Part shown: positions 53,949 to 63,063 of the stretch, one piece after another | Position numbering within the stretch: the first letter of the stretch is position 1 | Layout of the letters: every line of letters starts with the position of its first letter | Assembly (NCBI RefSeq): GCF_900109515.1 | Contig: NZ_FOBD01000004.1 | Location: 62,001 to 126,000 of the forward strand | Length of the DNA: 64,000 nucleotides | Source of the DNA: Paenibacillus sp. OK003 | Lineage (GTDB): Bacteria; Bacillota; Bacilli; Paenibacillales; Paenibacillaceae | Direction of reading: 5' to 3' | Notes under the pieces: generated by a model | What the model saw: the letters and a program-made list of their open reading frames with translations, nothing else | Database searches by the model: none | What the model was told of the DNA's origin: nothing | Translations under genes and position numbers: made by a program

Positions 53949-56285
53949 TTGCCTAAATACCTGCTGCGTTTGCTCTGTTTTACGATGATTCTTGGAGCCC
54001 TTCCGGTCATCGTTATTGGTTCAGTCTCCTATTCGATTGCTTCACGCGACATTGAGCAGAAGGTGCGGGAGAGTAATTTGCAGATTCTGCATCAGACCCA
54101 AATGCGGGTAGAGCAAGTATTGCGCAGCCTGCAATTATCGTCCATCCAATATGTGAATTCTCCACTGGTATTACAAGCGATGAAAAAATCGCTGGACAGC
54201 AGCGAATTTCAGGAAATTCGTGATCTGACTTCCGGATTTAATAATCTGCAATCGGTGACTAATATTGATCAGGCCTATCTCGTGAATCTGGATGAAGACT
54301 GGGTCGTTTCAATGCGTTCCTTTGGAAAATTGGATGATTTCAGTATTCGGGACCGGATAGGCTCTTATTTGAAATATACAAACAGCCTGTTCTGGGTGAC
54401 GCAAAATGTGAGTTCAACCAAAGAGAGTGTGCCGGTATCAGCGGGAGTTGGTGAAGCGACACCGGAGCACGCACCTACCCTTATTTCATCCGACAACGTG
54501 GTCAGCATGGTATTCAAGATTCCGATGATACCAACGAATGTGAAACCCAAGGGATTTCTGGTTATAGACATAGCCGATACAGAGCTAAGTACATTTCTAA
54601 GCCGAAATCCAAATTCAGGAGATATGTACGTCCTTGATCGGGAGCAGAAATATTTTCTCAACGACACAGAACAAGACGGGAAATACGACGCGCTGAATCA
54701 GGAAATCCATGAAAAGGTCCAAGAGACGGGACAATCGGAGGGGTTCTTCAGTGCAGAGGTGGAGGGAAGCCAGGTGGCGGTTAGCTATAGGCAATCTCCA
54801 CTCAATGGCTGGTTGTATGTGTCCGTTGTATCGCTGAGTCAGATCACCGCCCAGTCGCAGAAAATTGCATTGGTTACGGGAGTGGCTACCTTAGTCATGT
54901 TATGTTTGACGGGACTAGTAGCCATCTACGGCAGTCGCAAGATGTATTCTCCCATTTCCAGACTTCTGCAGTTTACAAAAGGACTGGATTCTCCATTGGC
55001 TCCGTCGGGACGCCGTCAGGATGAATTTATATACATCGAAGAGCGATTAACTACCTTGTTCAGCTCGGAGAAAACGATGCGTGAGCAGATGAAGGGCCAG
55101 CATGTTCATTTACAGGAATTTTTTATGACCAAACTGCTTACAGGCAAGATATCGGAAGATGACTTCAGATATCAGGGTCAGTTATATGATTTTCCAACCT
55201 CATGGTCCAGACTTGGGTTACTTACACTTCAGATCGATACCCTTGAAGGGACAAGGTATGAAGAGCAGGACCGGGATCTGCTGCTGTTTGCGTTAAACAA
55301 TATGGTCGGTGAACTGCTGCCCTCTGAGATACGTTTTGCACCTGTCATGATTGATGACGCCCAGGTTACGGTGCTGGCATCCGTGTTGGATGATGAAGTA
55401 CAGCTAAAAGAGTGGATGCACACTCAAGCCGAATTGATCCGTGAGCGGGTCGTGACCTATCTGAATCTGCCTGTAAGTATCGGTATTAGTCGCTCCTATT
55501 CTGCAATAGGTGATTCACCAAGGGCTTACCAGGAGAGTCGTGAGGCGCTGCAAGGCAGGGTAAGTCTGGGCAGCCGTATTATTTTGCATTACGAGGATAT
55601 TCAGCCACGAGGTCAGACGGAGGCAGCGTTATATACACAGCTCAGGATGATTGAGGACCAGTTGGCTTCTGCACTCAAGCAAGGGGACGAGGAGAAAACC
55701 GATACATACTTTAAGAGGTATCTTGGATTGCTCTCAGACAAGAAGCTGCACTTTAGCGAATATCCCGTTATCATGGTTCAGCTGTTGTCCCGTGTGTATC
55801 AGCTTGTACAGGAGCAGGGTGGCAATGTCGCCGAAGTGTTGGGTGAAAAGGCCTCTATGGCTCGACTACTCAAATTGTCTACATTGGATGAAATGACGAA
55901 CTGGTTCCGCAAATGTTTATTTCAACCTGTCATTCGATTCTGGCGTGAACAGGAAGAATCTCAATATCTGAATATTGCCCGGCGTATGATTCGGCTGATT
56001 GAGGAGCGATATGATCGCGAATTGTCGCTGGAAGCTTGCGCAGAAGAACTGAATTTTCATCCGGTTTATTTGAGCCGTGTGTTCAAGAAGGAGGCTGGTG
56101 TGAACTTTACGGAATACCTTGCCGAATACCGGATGGAAAAAGCCAAAACCTGGCTGCAGACGACCAATCTGAAAATATCGGAAATTGCCGAGAAACTCAA
56201 TTACACCAACCCTACCGCTTTTATCCGTACATTTCGTAAAATTACGGGAACCACCCCCGGAAAATACCGGGAGCAGCAGCGATAA
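53949..56285 (+). CDS. Membrane AraC-family regulator (YesS-like)
   Basis: A 778-residue regulator with two membrane helices (about 5-27 and 297-318) enclosing an extracellular Cache-like sensor of roughly 265 residues, a cytoplasmic linker region and a C-terminal AraC helix-turn-helix pair (about 675-778, with F-H-P-V-Y-L-S-R-V-F-K-K-E-A-G and the L-N-Y-T-N-P-T-A-F-I-R-T-F-R-K-I-T-G-T-T-P-G motif). YesS-type regulators control pectin-oligosaccharide genes, as here. The TTG at 53949 is set by AAAGGAGG at 53932-53939; the ATG at 53940 touches that site. Confidence 0.9.
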   Translation: MPKYLLRLLCFTMILGALPVIVIGSVSYSIASRDIEQKVRESNLQILHQTQMRVEQVLRSLQLSSIQYVNSPLVLQAMKKSLDSSEFQEIRDLTSGFNNLQSVTNIDQAYLVNLDEDWVVSMRSFGKLDDFSIRDRIGSYLKYTNSLFWVTQNVSSTKESVPVSAGVGEATPEHAPTLISSDNVVSMVFKIPMIPTNVKPKGFLVIDIADTELSTFLSRNPNSGDMYVLDREQKYFLNDTEQDGKYDALNQEIHEKVQETGQSEGFFSAEVEGSQVAVSYRQSPLNGWLYVSVVSLSQITAQSQKIALVTGVATLVMLCLTGLVAIYGSRKMYSPISRLLQFTKGLDSPLAPSGRRQDEFIYIEERLTTLFSSEKTMREQMKGQHVHLQEFFMTKLLTGKISEDDFRYQGQLYDFPTSWSRLGLLTLQIDTLEGTRYEEQDRDLLLFALNNMVGELLPSEIRFAPVMIDDAQVTVLASVLDDEVQLKEWMHTQAELIRERVVTYLNLPVSIGISRSYSAIGDSPRAYQESREALQGRVSLGSRIILHYEDIQPRGQTEAALYTQLRMIEDQLASALKQGDEEKTDTYFKRYLGLLSDKKLHFSEYPVIMVQLLSRVYQLVQEQGGNVAEVLGEKASMARLLKLSTLDEMTNWFRKCLFQPVIRFWREQEESQYLNIARRMIRLIEERYDRELSLEACAEELNFHPVYLSRVFKKEAGVNFTEYLAEYRMEKAKTWLQTTNLKISEIAEKLNYTNPTAFIRTFRKITGTTPGKYREQQR

Positions 56286-56297
56286 AAGCAACCTGCT

Positions 56298-56324
56298 CTG
56301 CCTGCCATGGCAGGCAGGTTTTTC
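56298..56324 (+). terminator. Terminator after YesS-like gene
   Basis: A 20-base perfect palindrome CTGCCTGCCATGGCAGGCAG followed by GTTTTTC. The 210 bases beyond it up to the cre-like site hold no gene. Confidence 0.9.
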
Positions 56325-56535
56325 TTTGTTTCAGGATCAGCCTTTATTCTGCGTTTGCAGCAGAGTTAAGACAGGAATATCGGAGGTTAAATGTGGTTCA
56401 TTAAGGGCAGCAGCCCAGAATTACAAATGCCTTAAACCCTTGCTGCATAAGGGAAACCAAGAAGCTAAAACGAGATGATAGCCAGTTACCCGTTTATCCT
56501 CCACAATGAAGATATGAATTCAGGAAGTGATATTT

Positions 56536-56549
56536 TGTAATCGTTTCCA
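56536..56549. promoter_or_regulatory. cre-like site at start of LplB-type permease gene
   Basis: TGTAATCGTTTCCA matches TGWAARCGYTWNCW at 13 of 14 positions. It ends only 4-5 bases before the GGGGAGGA ribosome binding site, a position where CcpA would act as a roadblock in the leader. Confidence 0.65.
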
Positions 56550-56568
56550 ATGTGGGGAGGAAGACACT

Positions 56569-57522
56569 ATGAAAGCCGAAACGGCGGCTCGGACACGACC
56601 CGCTACCCGCAGTGACAAAAACCTGCTGTGGAGGGACATTATCAAAAACCGGTGGCTCTATATTATGTTGATACCGGGCGTGCTCTACTTTGTTATTTTC
56701 AAATACATACCCATGTACGGCATTACGATGGCTTTTCAGGATTACACGCCTTACAAGGGCATCCTGGGCAGTGATTGGGTAGGGTTCAAGCACTTCCAGC
56801 GTTTCTTCGGGGAACCGCAGTTCTGGACCTTGTTCCGGAATACGTTTTTGCTAGCGATTTATAATATGGTGTTCTTCTTCCCGCTGCCAATTGTATTGGC
56901 ACTGATGATGAATGAAGTTCGCCGCGAACGGTTCAAACGCTTTGTACAGACGCTGGTATATGTTCCGCACTTTGTATCCTGGGTTGTTGTGGTTGGTGTG
57001 TTCTACATGCTGTTCACAACCGAGGGTGGCGCTATTAACGAATTACTTTATAACCTGACGGGACAAAAAGTAGCTTTCCTGCTTGAGCCCGGCTGGTTTC
57101 GAACGATGATTGTTGGACAATCCATCTGGAAAGAGGTAGGCTGGGGCACGATTATTTTCCTGGCGGCACTCTCCGGTGTAGATACACAGCTCTATGAAGC
57201 TGCACGGATGGATGGTGCCAATCGCTGGCGTCAGACGTGGCATATTACGTTGCCTGCCATCCGCAGTACAATCATTATTTTGCTCATTCTGCGTCTGGGT
57301 AACTTCCTGGATACAGGCTTTGAACAGATCTTCCTGATGCTCACGCCGACGAACCGGGATGTGGGTGAGGTATTTGATACCTACGTCTACACCAAAGGTC
57401 TCACACAGGCACAGTACAGTTATAGTGCTGCTGTTGGTTTGTTCAAGTCGGTGGTCGGACTGGCACTTGTACTGGGTGCCAACACGATGGCCAAAAAATT
57501 CGGGGAGGAAGGCGTCTACTAA
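56569..57522 (+). CDS. Oligosaccharide ABC permease, LplB type
   Basis: A 317-residue permease with six membrane helices and the family start of LplB/YtcP-partner proteins (Y-I-M-L-I-P-G-V-L-Y-F ... Y-I-P-M-Y-G). The EAA loop that contacts the ATPase is E-A-A-R-M-D-G-A-N-R-W-R. The ATG at 56569 follows GGGGAGGA. With the next permease it forms the membrane channel for (rhamno)galacturonan oligosaccharides; the ATPase (MsmX-type) is probably encoded elsewhere. Confidence 0.93.
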   Translation: MKAETAARTRPATRSDKNLLWRDIIKNRWLYIMLIPGVLYFVIFKYIPMYGITMAFQDYTPYKGILGSDWVGFKHFQRFFGEPQFWTLFRNTFLLAIYNMVFFFPLPIVLALMMNEVRRERFKRFVQTLVYVPHFVSWVVVVGVFYMLFTTEGGAINELLYNLTGQKVAFLLEPGWFRTMIVGQSIWKEVGWGTIIFLAALSGVDTQLYEAARMDGANRWRQTWHITLPAIRSTIIILLILRLGNFLDTGFEQIFLMLTPTNRDVGEVFDTYVYTKGLTQAQYSYSAAVGLFKSVVGLALVLGANTMAKKFGEEGVY

Positions 57523-57567
57523 AGCTTGGCAGCAGACGTCCTTCACCAGACAGGAGTGAACATTAAG

Positions 57568-58440
57568 ATGCAACAGGATAAAACGTGGGGCAACCGGATC
57601 TTTGATATCCTCAATCATGGTTTTCTACTTTTGATCGGAATCGTGACCGTTATCCCGTTCATTTATATTTTGGCCGTCTCGTTTACGAGTCCGCATGAAG
57701 TGGCCAAGGGAGGATTCATTCTTTTTCCAAAAGAATTCTCCCTCGCCGCTTACCGTTACATCTTCTCTACAGACACATTGATTCGCAGTCTGGGTGTATC
57801 GATCTACATCACTGTCATCGGAACACTGCTTAACCTGTTGTTCACGTCGCTTATGGCGTATCCGCTCTCCAGAAGATACTTGCGTGGACGTCAGCCGATC
57901 TTGCTGGGTGTACTGTTCACCATGCTGTTCAGTGGCGGCATGATCCCAACCTACTTTGTCGTAAAATCATTGCACCTGACGGATACATTATGGTCTTTGA
58001 TGCTGCCTACAGCGATTAGTGCGTTCAACCTGATCGTACTTAAGAACTTCTTCCAAGCCATTCCGGACGAACTGGAGGATGCTGCCAAAATCGATGGATG
58101 TAACGATGTGGGCGTATTGTTCCGTATTGTTCTGCCTTTGTCGATGCCAGCAATGGCTACCTTCTCTCTCTTTTACGCGGTGGCTCACTGGAACAGCTTC
58201 TTCAACGCTGTCATTTATATCAACGATAGTGAAAAGTGGCCTGTACAAGTGTGGCTGCGTGAGATTGTCATCCTGGCTCAGAGCCGGATCGGGGATACCA
58301 GTATCGAAGAGACCGAGATTCAGCCGCTCACCATTCGTATGGCCGTTATCGTGTTCTCCACGATTCCAATCATGCTGGTGTATCCGTTCCTGCAAAAACA
58401 CTTTGCCAAAGGAGTGATGCTGGGATCGGTAAAAGGTTGA
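57568..58440 (+). CDS. Oligosaccharide ABC permease, LplC/YtcP type
   Basis: A 290-residue second permease with six membrane helices. Recognisable features are N-H-G-F-L-L-L-I-G-I near the start, L-F-S-G-G-M-I-P-T-Y-F near residue 115, the EAA loop E-D-A-A-K-I-D-G-C-N and a C-terminal G-V-M-L-G-S-V-K-G, which is typical of the LplC group. The ATG at 57568 follows CAGGAG by 11 bases. It is 45 bases after the LplB-type gene. Confidence 0.93.
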   Translation: MQQDKTWGNRIFDILNHGFLLLIGIVTVIPFIYILAVSFTSPHEVAKGGFILFPKEFSLAAYRYIFSTDTLIRSLGVSIYITVIGTLLNLLFTSLMAYPLSRRYLRGRQPILLGVLFTMLFSGGMIPTYFVVKSLHLTDTLWSLMLPTAISAFNLIVLKNFFQAIPDELEDAAKIDGCNDVGVLFRIVLPLSMPAMATFSLFYAVAHWNSFFNAVIYINDSEKWPVQVWLREIVILAQSRIGDTSIEETEIQPLTIRMAVIVFSTIPIMLVYPFLQKHFAKGVMLGSVKG

Positions 58441-58505
58441 AATTGCGCATGGTTGTACATCAGAACGGGTTCATGACTGTATAAAAAAGGGGAGGTTTTC
58501 GTTTG

Positions 58506-60005
58506 ATGAAAGCAACAAAAAAGAAAGCCGTAGCTGTCTTGAGCACACTGGCATTGGTAACAGGTCTGCTGGCAGGATGCGGATCGGATGAAGGTCAGGC
58601 TGCCGAGGGCGGCGTACAGAACGTGTCCATTGCAATAGCACAGGTGGGTGACGTACCGAGCAAAGGCAATGAGGTTCAGCAAAAGATTGAGGCGTATACG
58701 AACACCAAACTAGACATTCAGTGGATTCCGGCTTCGGCTTATAATGACAAAATCAATGTCATGATTGCATCCAGCGATATGCCCAAAATTGTGAAAGTGC
58801 AGTATAACCCAACCGTAACCAGTGCGATGCGTAACGATGTATTCTGGGAAGTTGGACCTTTGTTGAAGGATTATAAAAATCTGTCTGCACAGAACGAGCG
58901 TTTCTTTGACAATATCAAGGTGGAAGGCAAAATCTACGGGGTACCCGTATTCTCTGATATTGCTCGTGCAACGGTGATTTACCGTAAAGACTGGTTTGAT
59001 AAGTTGAATCTCAAGGTACCAACGACACCGGATGAATGGTATGAAACGATCAAGACGCTGGCGACCTCCGATCCGGATGGAGACGGTCAGGATAATACGT
59101 TTGGACTCATGCTTTTCAAAAAGTATAACGAGGATCAATATTCCTTCACTACACGTCTTGGCGTAAGCTTTGGTGCACCAAACAAGTGGAAGGTAGAAGA
59201 TGACGGCAGTTTTACGCCTGAATTCATGACACCGGAATATATGCAGGTGCTGGATTTGCTGAAACGTTTGTATAGCGAGAAACTGCTGAATCAGGACTTT
59301 GCCGTATTTGACTCCACAGAAGCGGAGAAGAAATATGATACAGGTGTTGTCGGCATGCGTATCGGTGTCGCCCAGAACGGAAAGAGCCAACAAGAGCGTC
59401 TGTCCAAGAACGACCCGGATGGCGTAGTAGACATTGCAGGTTTGCTTGGTGTGAGCGGCGACCGTGTGGCGGGTCAGACGGGTAACTCCGGTATTCTGGC
59501 CTTCCCGAAAGCGACGGTGAAATCGGAAGAAGAGCTGAAAAACCTGTTGTCTTTCCTGGATAAATTGATGGACCCGGAGATGGCAACGCTGCTGATGCGC
59601 GGTATTGAAGACAAACATTATAAGAAAGCTGGCGAGGACCAGGTGGAGATGAGCGACTTCGATGCGTTCCAGCGTGAAGTGAAGCCATATCGTGATAACT
59701 TGCCTTACGTAGAAGGATATAATGTGCCGAAATTGAAAGATACCGAACTCGGTGAAAAGGGTACGGAACTTGCCAAAGAACTGGCGGAACATGCTGTGCC
59801 AAACCCTGCATTAACCTTGTATTCGTCTACTTATGGCGATCGTGGGGCAGATCTGGATCAGATGATTGCAGATGCGCAGACCAAATATATTATGGGCAAA
59901 ATCGATGAAAATGGCTGGAAACAGGAGATCGAGAATTGGGGCAATGCGGGCGGTACCAAAATTCGAGAGGAATATGCCGAAGACTACAAAAAACAGGCTA
60001 AATAA
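58506..60005 (+). CDS. Extracellular solute-binding lipoprotein 1 (LplA type)
   Basis: A 499-residue binding lipoprotein. Signal peptide ends in the lipobox L-L-A-G-C, so it is lipid-anchored outside the cell. Mature protein follows the family 1 extracellular binding fold, with Y-R-K-D-W-F-D-K-L and the C-terminal M-G-K-I-D-E-N-G-W motif. GGGGAGG at 58489-58495 suits either TTG 58503 or ATG 58506. It is clearly paralogous to the protein at 61221 and probably binds unsaturated galacturonan oligosaccharides. Confidence 0.92.
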   Translation: MKATKKKAVAVLSTLALVTGLLAGCGSDEGQAAEGGVQNVSIAIAQVGDVPSKGNEVQQKIEAYTNTKLDIQWIPASAYNDKINVMIASSDMPKIVKVQYNPTVTSAMRNDVFWEVGPLLKDYKNLSAQNERFFDNIKVEGKIYGVPVFSDIARATVIYRKDWFDKLNLKVPTTPDEWYETIKTLATSDPDGDGQDNTFGLMLFKKYNEDQYSFTTRLGVSFGAPNKWKVEDDGSFTPEFMTPEYMQVLDLLKRLYSEKLLNQDFAVFDSTEAEKKYDTGVVGMRIGVAQNGKSQQERLSKNDPDGVVDIAGLLGVSGDRVAGQTGNSGILAFPKATVKSEEELKNLLSFLDKLMDPEMATLLMRGIEDKHYKKAGEDQVEMSDFDAFQREVKPYRDNLPYVEGYNVPKLKDTELGEKGTELAKELAEHAVPNPALTLYSSTYGDRGADLDQMIADAQTKYIMGKIDENGWKQEIENWGNAGGTKIREEYAEDYKKQAK

Positions 60006-60028
60006 AAAGCCGGAAGCGGAGGAACATC

Positions 60029-61138
60029 ATGAAAGAAACCCTGCAATTCACACCGGTACGGATGGCTGAACAGTTCATGGAAAGTTATCGCAATCATGAG
60101 TTATATCCGACCTGGCATTATGAAAATGGTTGTCTGCTGAAAGCGCTGGAAGAGCTGTACACCCATACCGGAGAACAGAAATATTTCGATTACATTCATG
60201 AACTAATGGATAACTTCATTCAAGAGGATGGCTCGATTCGCTCCTATGCGGTAGAGGAATATAACCTGGACCAGATTAACCAGGGGAAATCGCTGTTCCT
60301 GTTGCTGGACAAAACGGGTGAAGAAAAGTACCGTAAAGCCGCGGATTTGCTCATGTTACAGCTTAAGGGACAGCCTCGTACGAGTGAAGGCGGATTCTGG
60401 CACAAGAAAATCTATCCGTTCCAGATGTGGCTGGATGGGCTGTATATGGCAACGCCGTTTCTCACGCAATATGGTGCGGTTACTGGCGAGGAGAAGTGGT
60501 TTGACAAAGCGGCATTACAGCTGCTGCTGGTGGAGAAACGTACACGTGATCCACGCAGTGGTCTGCTGTACCATGCCTGGGATGAGAGCAGGGAACAGCG
60601 CTGGAGCTCGGGAGAAACCGGATGCTCTCCGCATGTATGGAGCCGGGCGATGGGCTGGTATGTGATGGCGGTAGTGGATACATTGGATCATCTGCCTGTA
60701 GATCATGAGCAGCGGGGTCAGATTGTGGGGATTTTCGAACGTGTAGCGAATGCACTTGTACATGTACAGGACCAACAGTCCGGGTTATGGCCTCATTTGC
60801 TCGATCAGCCGGGGCGTGAGCGTAATTATTTGGAGGCTTCGGGAACCTCAATGTTTGTGTATGCACTTGCGAAGGGCGTACGTAAGGGTTATCTGAGTGG
60901 CAAGTTTAAAGCTATCGCAGAAAAGGGGTATCAAGGTCTGCTGCTGCATCTGCTGCAAACGGACCGTGAAGGTGTATTGTCCCTGACGCAGTGTAACGGC
61001 GGAGCAGGGTTGGGGGGGACCCCGTATCGTGACGGGTCATACGAGTATTATGTAACTGAATCCATTCGGATTAATGATCCGAAATCGGTTGCTCCATTTA
61101 TTTTGGCAGGAGTGGAGATGGAACTGGCGACACGCTAG
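60029..61138 (+). CDS. Unsaturated rhamnogalacturonyl hydrolase, GH88/GH105 (YteR/YesR-like)
   Basis: A 369-residue cytoplasmic (no signal peptide) alpha6/alpha6-barrel glycosidase. It hydrolyses the unsaturated uronate from oligosaccharides released by pectate or rhamnogalacturonan lyases. Hallmarks are F-P-F-Q-M-W-L-D-G-L-Y-M-A (near residue 131), G-C-S-P-H-V-W-S-R-A-M-G-W-Y (near 200) and E-A-S-G-T-S-M-F-V-Y-A. GCGGAGGAAC is the ribosome binding site. It lies between two binding-protein genes. Products lead towards KDG, used by KdgK/Eda in this window. Confidence 0.93.
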   Translation: MKETLQFTPVRMAEQFMESYRNHELYPTWHYENGCLLKALEELYTHTGEQKYFDYIHELMDNFIQEDGSIRSYAVEEYNLDQINQGKSLFLLLDKTGEEKYRKAADLLMLQLKGQPRTSEGGFWHKKIYPFQMWLDGLYMATPFLTQYGAVTGEEKWFDKAALQLLLVEKRTRDPRSGLLYHAWDESREQRWSSGETGCSPHVWSRAMGWYVMAVVDTLDHLPVDHEQRGQIVGIFERVANALVHVQDQQSGLWPHLLDQPGRERNYLEASGTSMFVYALAKGVRKGYLSGKFKAIAEKGYQGLLLHLLQTDREGVLSLTQCNGGAGLGGTPYRDGSYEYYVTESIRINDPKSVAPFILAGVEMELATR

Positions 61139-61160
61139 TTCTTTTCTTCAGACTCATTTA

Positions 61161-61174
61161 TGATAGCGCATTCA
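61161..61174. promoter_or_regulatory. cre-like palindrome before second binding protein
   Basis: TGATAGCGCATTCA resembles the CcpA consensus (12 of 14) and is nearly palindromic. It lies in the 82-base gap between the GH105 gene and the second binding-protein gene, about 35 bases before the ribosome binding site. Confidence 0.4.
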
Positions 61175-61220
61175 TAGAGAGTGCCCGTAACAATTTGGTT
61201 AACCAAAGGAGAGATGGTTC

Positions 61221-62732
61221 ATGAGTCCAAAAGGTCGGATGTCCCGTTTAGGCGGATTGGTCGTGGTTGGTGCAATGTCCGCCGGGCTGCTTGCAGGCTG
61301 TGGGGGAGAAAAAGCGCCTGCGGCAGGGGAAGGCAAGCTTCCCATTTCGATTTCTTTGATGCAGGTTGGTGATGTGCCGGCCAAGGAGAATGGGATTGAA
61401 CAAAAGATTGAGGAATATACGAATACGGATGTCAGTGTACAGTGGATTCCGCAGTCTGCTTTTGATGATAAAGTGAATGTCATGGTAGCATCGGGCGAGA
61501 TGCCGACCATCATGCGTGTGAATTATGTACCCACAACATTTAATGCAGCCAAAACGGGGCTGTTCTGGGAAATTGGACCCTACCTGAAGGATTATAAGAA
61601 CCTGTCTGCCCAATCCGAGGCTTATTTTGACAATATCAAGATCGAAGGAAAGGTCTACGGGGTACCCAACTTCCGCGATATTGGGCGTACAGCCATGGTG
61701 TACCGCAAGGACTGGTTCGACAAGTTGAAGCTGGATGTACCAAAAACGCTGGATGACTGGTACGAAGTGATGCGCTCCATTCGCAAGGATGATCCTGATG
61801 GTAACGGCAAGGAAGATACGTATGGAACGGTACTATTCAAAAAGTACAACGAAGGAGTATCCTCTCCGCTGACACGGATCGCCGTAAGTATTGGTGGGGT
61901 GAACAAGTGGGGTGTGGACGATGCGGGTAAACTTACCCCTGAATTCCTGACCACAGAATATGTGGACACGATGAAGCTGTTCAAGCGTCTGTTCAGTGAG
62001 GGATTGATCAACAGTGACTTCCCAGCGCTGGACCCTTCTGATGCGGACAAAAAAATCGACTCCGGTCTTGTAGCTATGAAGCTGAACGGTGTTGCTCAGA
62101 ACGGAAAGTCGTTTCAACAGCGGCTGACACCAAACGTGCCTGATGGCGAGATTGATGTGGCTCCGTTCCAAGGACCGGATGGCATTCGAATTGCCGGGGA
62201 ACCAGGGAACTATGGCATGCTTGTCATTCCCAAAGCTTCCGTACCGGACGAAGAACAGTTAAAACAGGTGCTGACGTTCCTGGATCAACTGATGGACGAA
62301 CCACTGAGTACGCTTCAGCTGCGTGGTCTGGAAGACGTGCACTATACGAAGACTTCGGATGGCAAAACCGAGTTCAAGGACTTCGACGGGTATCAGCGTG
62401 AAGTGAAGCCTTATCGTGACAATCTGTTAAGCATTGAAGGTTATAACGTGCCTGAGCTTGTCGATGTACCGATCGGTATGAAGGGCACGAAGATGGCACG
62501 TGAGAATGAGCAGTATGCCATTCCAAATCCGGCGCTGACCTTGTCTTCTGCCATCTATACTGAGCGCGGCCAGGAGCTGGACCAGATGATCTGGGATGCA
62601 CAGACCAAATACATTATGGGCAAAATCGATGATGCTGGATGGGAGCAGGAAGTGGCGAACTGGAGAAAATCCGGTGGCGACCAGCTCATTTCCGAATTTG
62701 AAGCGTCTTATGCCCAGCTAAACGGGAAGTAG
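61221..62732 (+). CDS. Extracellular solute-binding lipoprotein 2 (LplA type)
   Basis: A 503-residue lipoprotein with lipobox L-L-A-G-C, closely similar along its length to the one at 58506, e.g. I-E-E-Y-T-N-T-D-V-S-V-Q-W-I-P versus I-E-A-Y-T-N-T-K-L-D-I-Q-W-I-P. Both share Y-R-K-D-W-F-D-K-L, L-F-K-K-Y-N-E and the C-terminal Q-T-K-Y-I-M-G-K-I-D. AAAGGAGAGATGG is the ribosome binding site. A gene duplication with GH105 between copies is inferred; ligand preference may differ. Confidence 0.92.
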   Translation: MSPKGRMSRLGGLVVVGAMSAGLLAGCGGEKAPAAGEGKLPISISLMQVGDVPAKENGIEQKIEEYTNTDVSVQWIPQSAFDDKVNVMVASGEMPTIMRVNYVPTTFNAAKTGLFWEIGPYLKDYKNLSAQSEAYFDNIKIEGKVYGVPNFRDIGRTAMVYRKDWFDKLKLDVPKTLDDWYEVMRSIRKDDPDGNGKEDTYGTVLFKKYNEGVSSPLTRIAVSIGGVNKWGVDDAGKLTPEFLTTEYVDTMKLFKRLFSEGLINSDFPALDPSDADKKIDSGLVAMKLNGVAQNGKSFQQRLTPNVPDGEIDVAPFQGPDGIRIAGEPGNYGMLVIPKASVPDEEQLKQVLTFLDQLMDEPLSTLQLRGLEDVHYTKTSDGKTEFKDFDGYQREVKPYRDNLLSIEGYNVPELVDVPIGMKGTKMARENEQYAIPNPALTLSSAIYTERGQELDQMIWDAQTKYIMGKIDDAGWEQEVANWRKSGGDQLISEFEASYAQLNGK

Positions 62733-62834
62733 TAGAAATGGTAAAAAAAAGAGTAGTCAAATGGAATGGAATCGTTTATTCTATGAAGTAGTGATGTTTT
62801 TACAAAATTAAACAGTAATTACACCTTAAAGAAT

Positions 62835-62869
62835 AAGGCTATGAATCTGCGGATTCGTGGCCTTTTTTT
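62835..62869 (+). terminator. Terminator after second binding protein
   Basis: AAGGC-x2-GAATC / GATTC-x2-GGCCTT-type stem with a short TGCG loop and seven T, about 100 bases after the stop. Confidence 0.85.
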
Positions 62870-63063
62870 GTGCTTTAAGGAGTGAATTAGTTCTTAGGGA
62901 GGAGATAAGTCTTAAAAACAAATACCAATAGCCTAGACTGACATGGTAGAATATTGATTATTATGACAAATTTAGGTTTTATTTTGAAAGAAATACGAGA
63001 GTGCTGAACAAGCAGTAGTAAGCAGAAGTTTACCCCATATTAAGGTACATAGGAGGAAAGAAA
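62870..63063 (+). other. AT-rich leader of SLH protein gene
   Basis: About 195 bases without a gene. A weak TTGATT-17-TTTTAT pair (62955-62985 region) might be the promoter. A GGGAGGAG stretch near 62898 is not followed by an open frame of any length. Confidence 0.4.
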
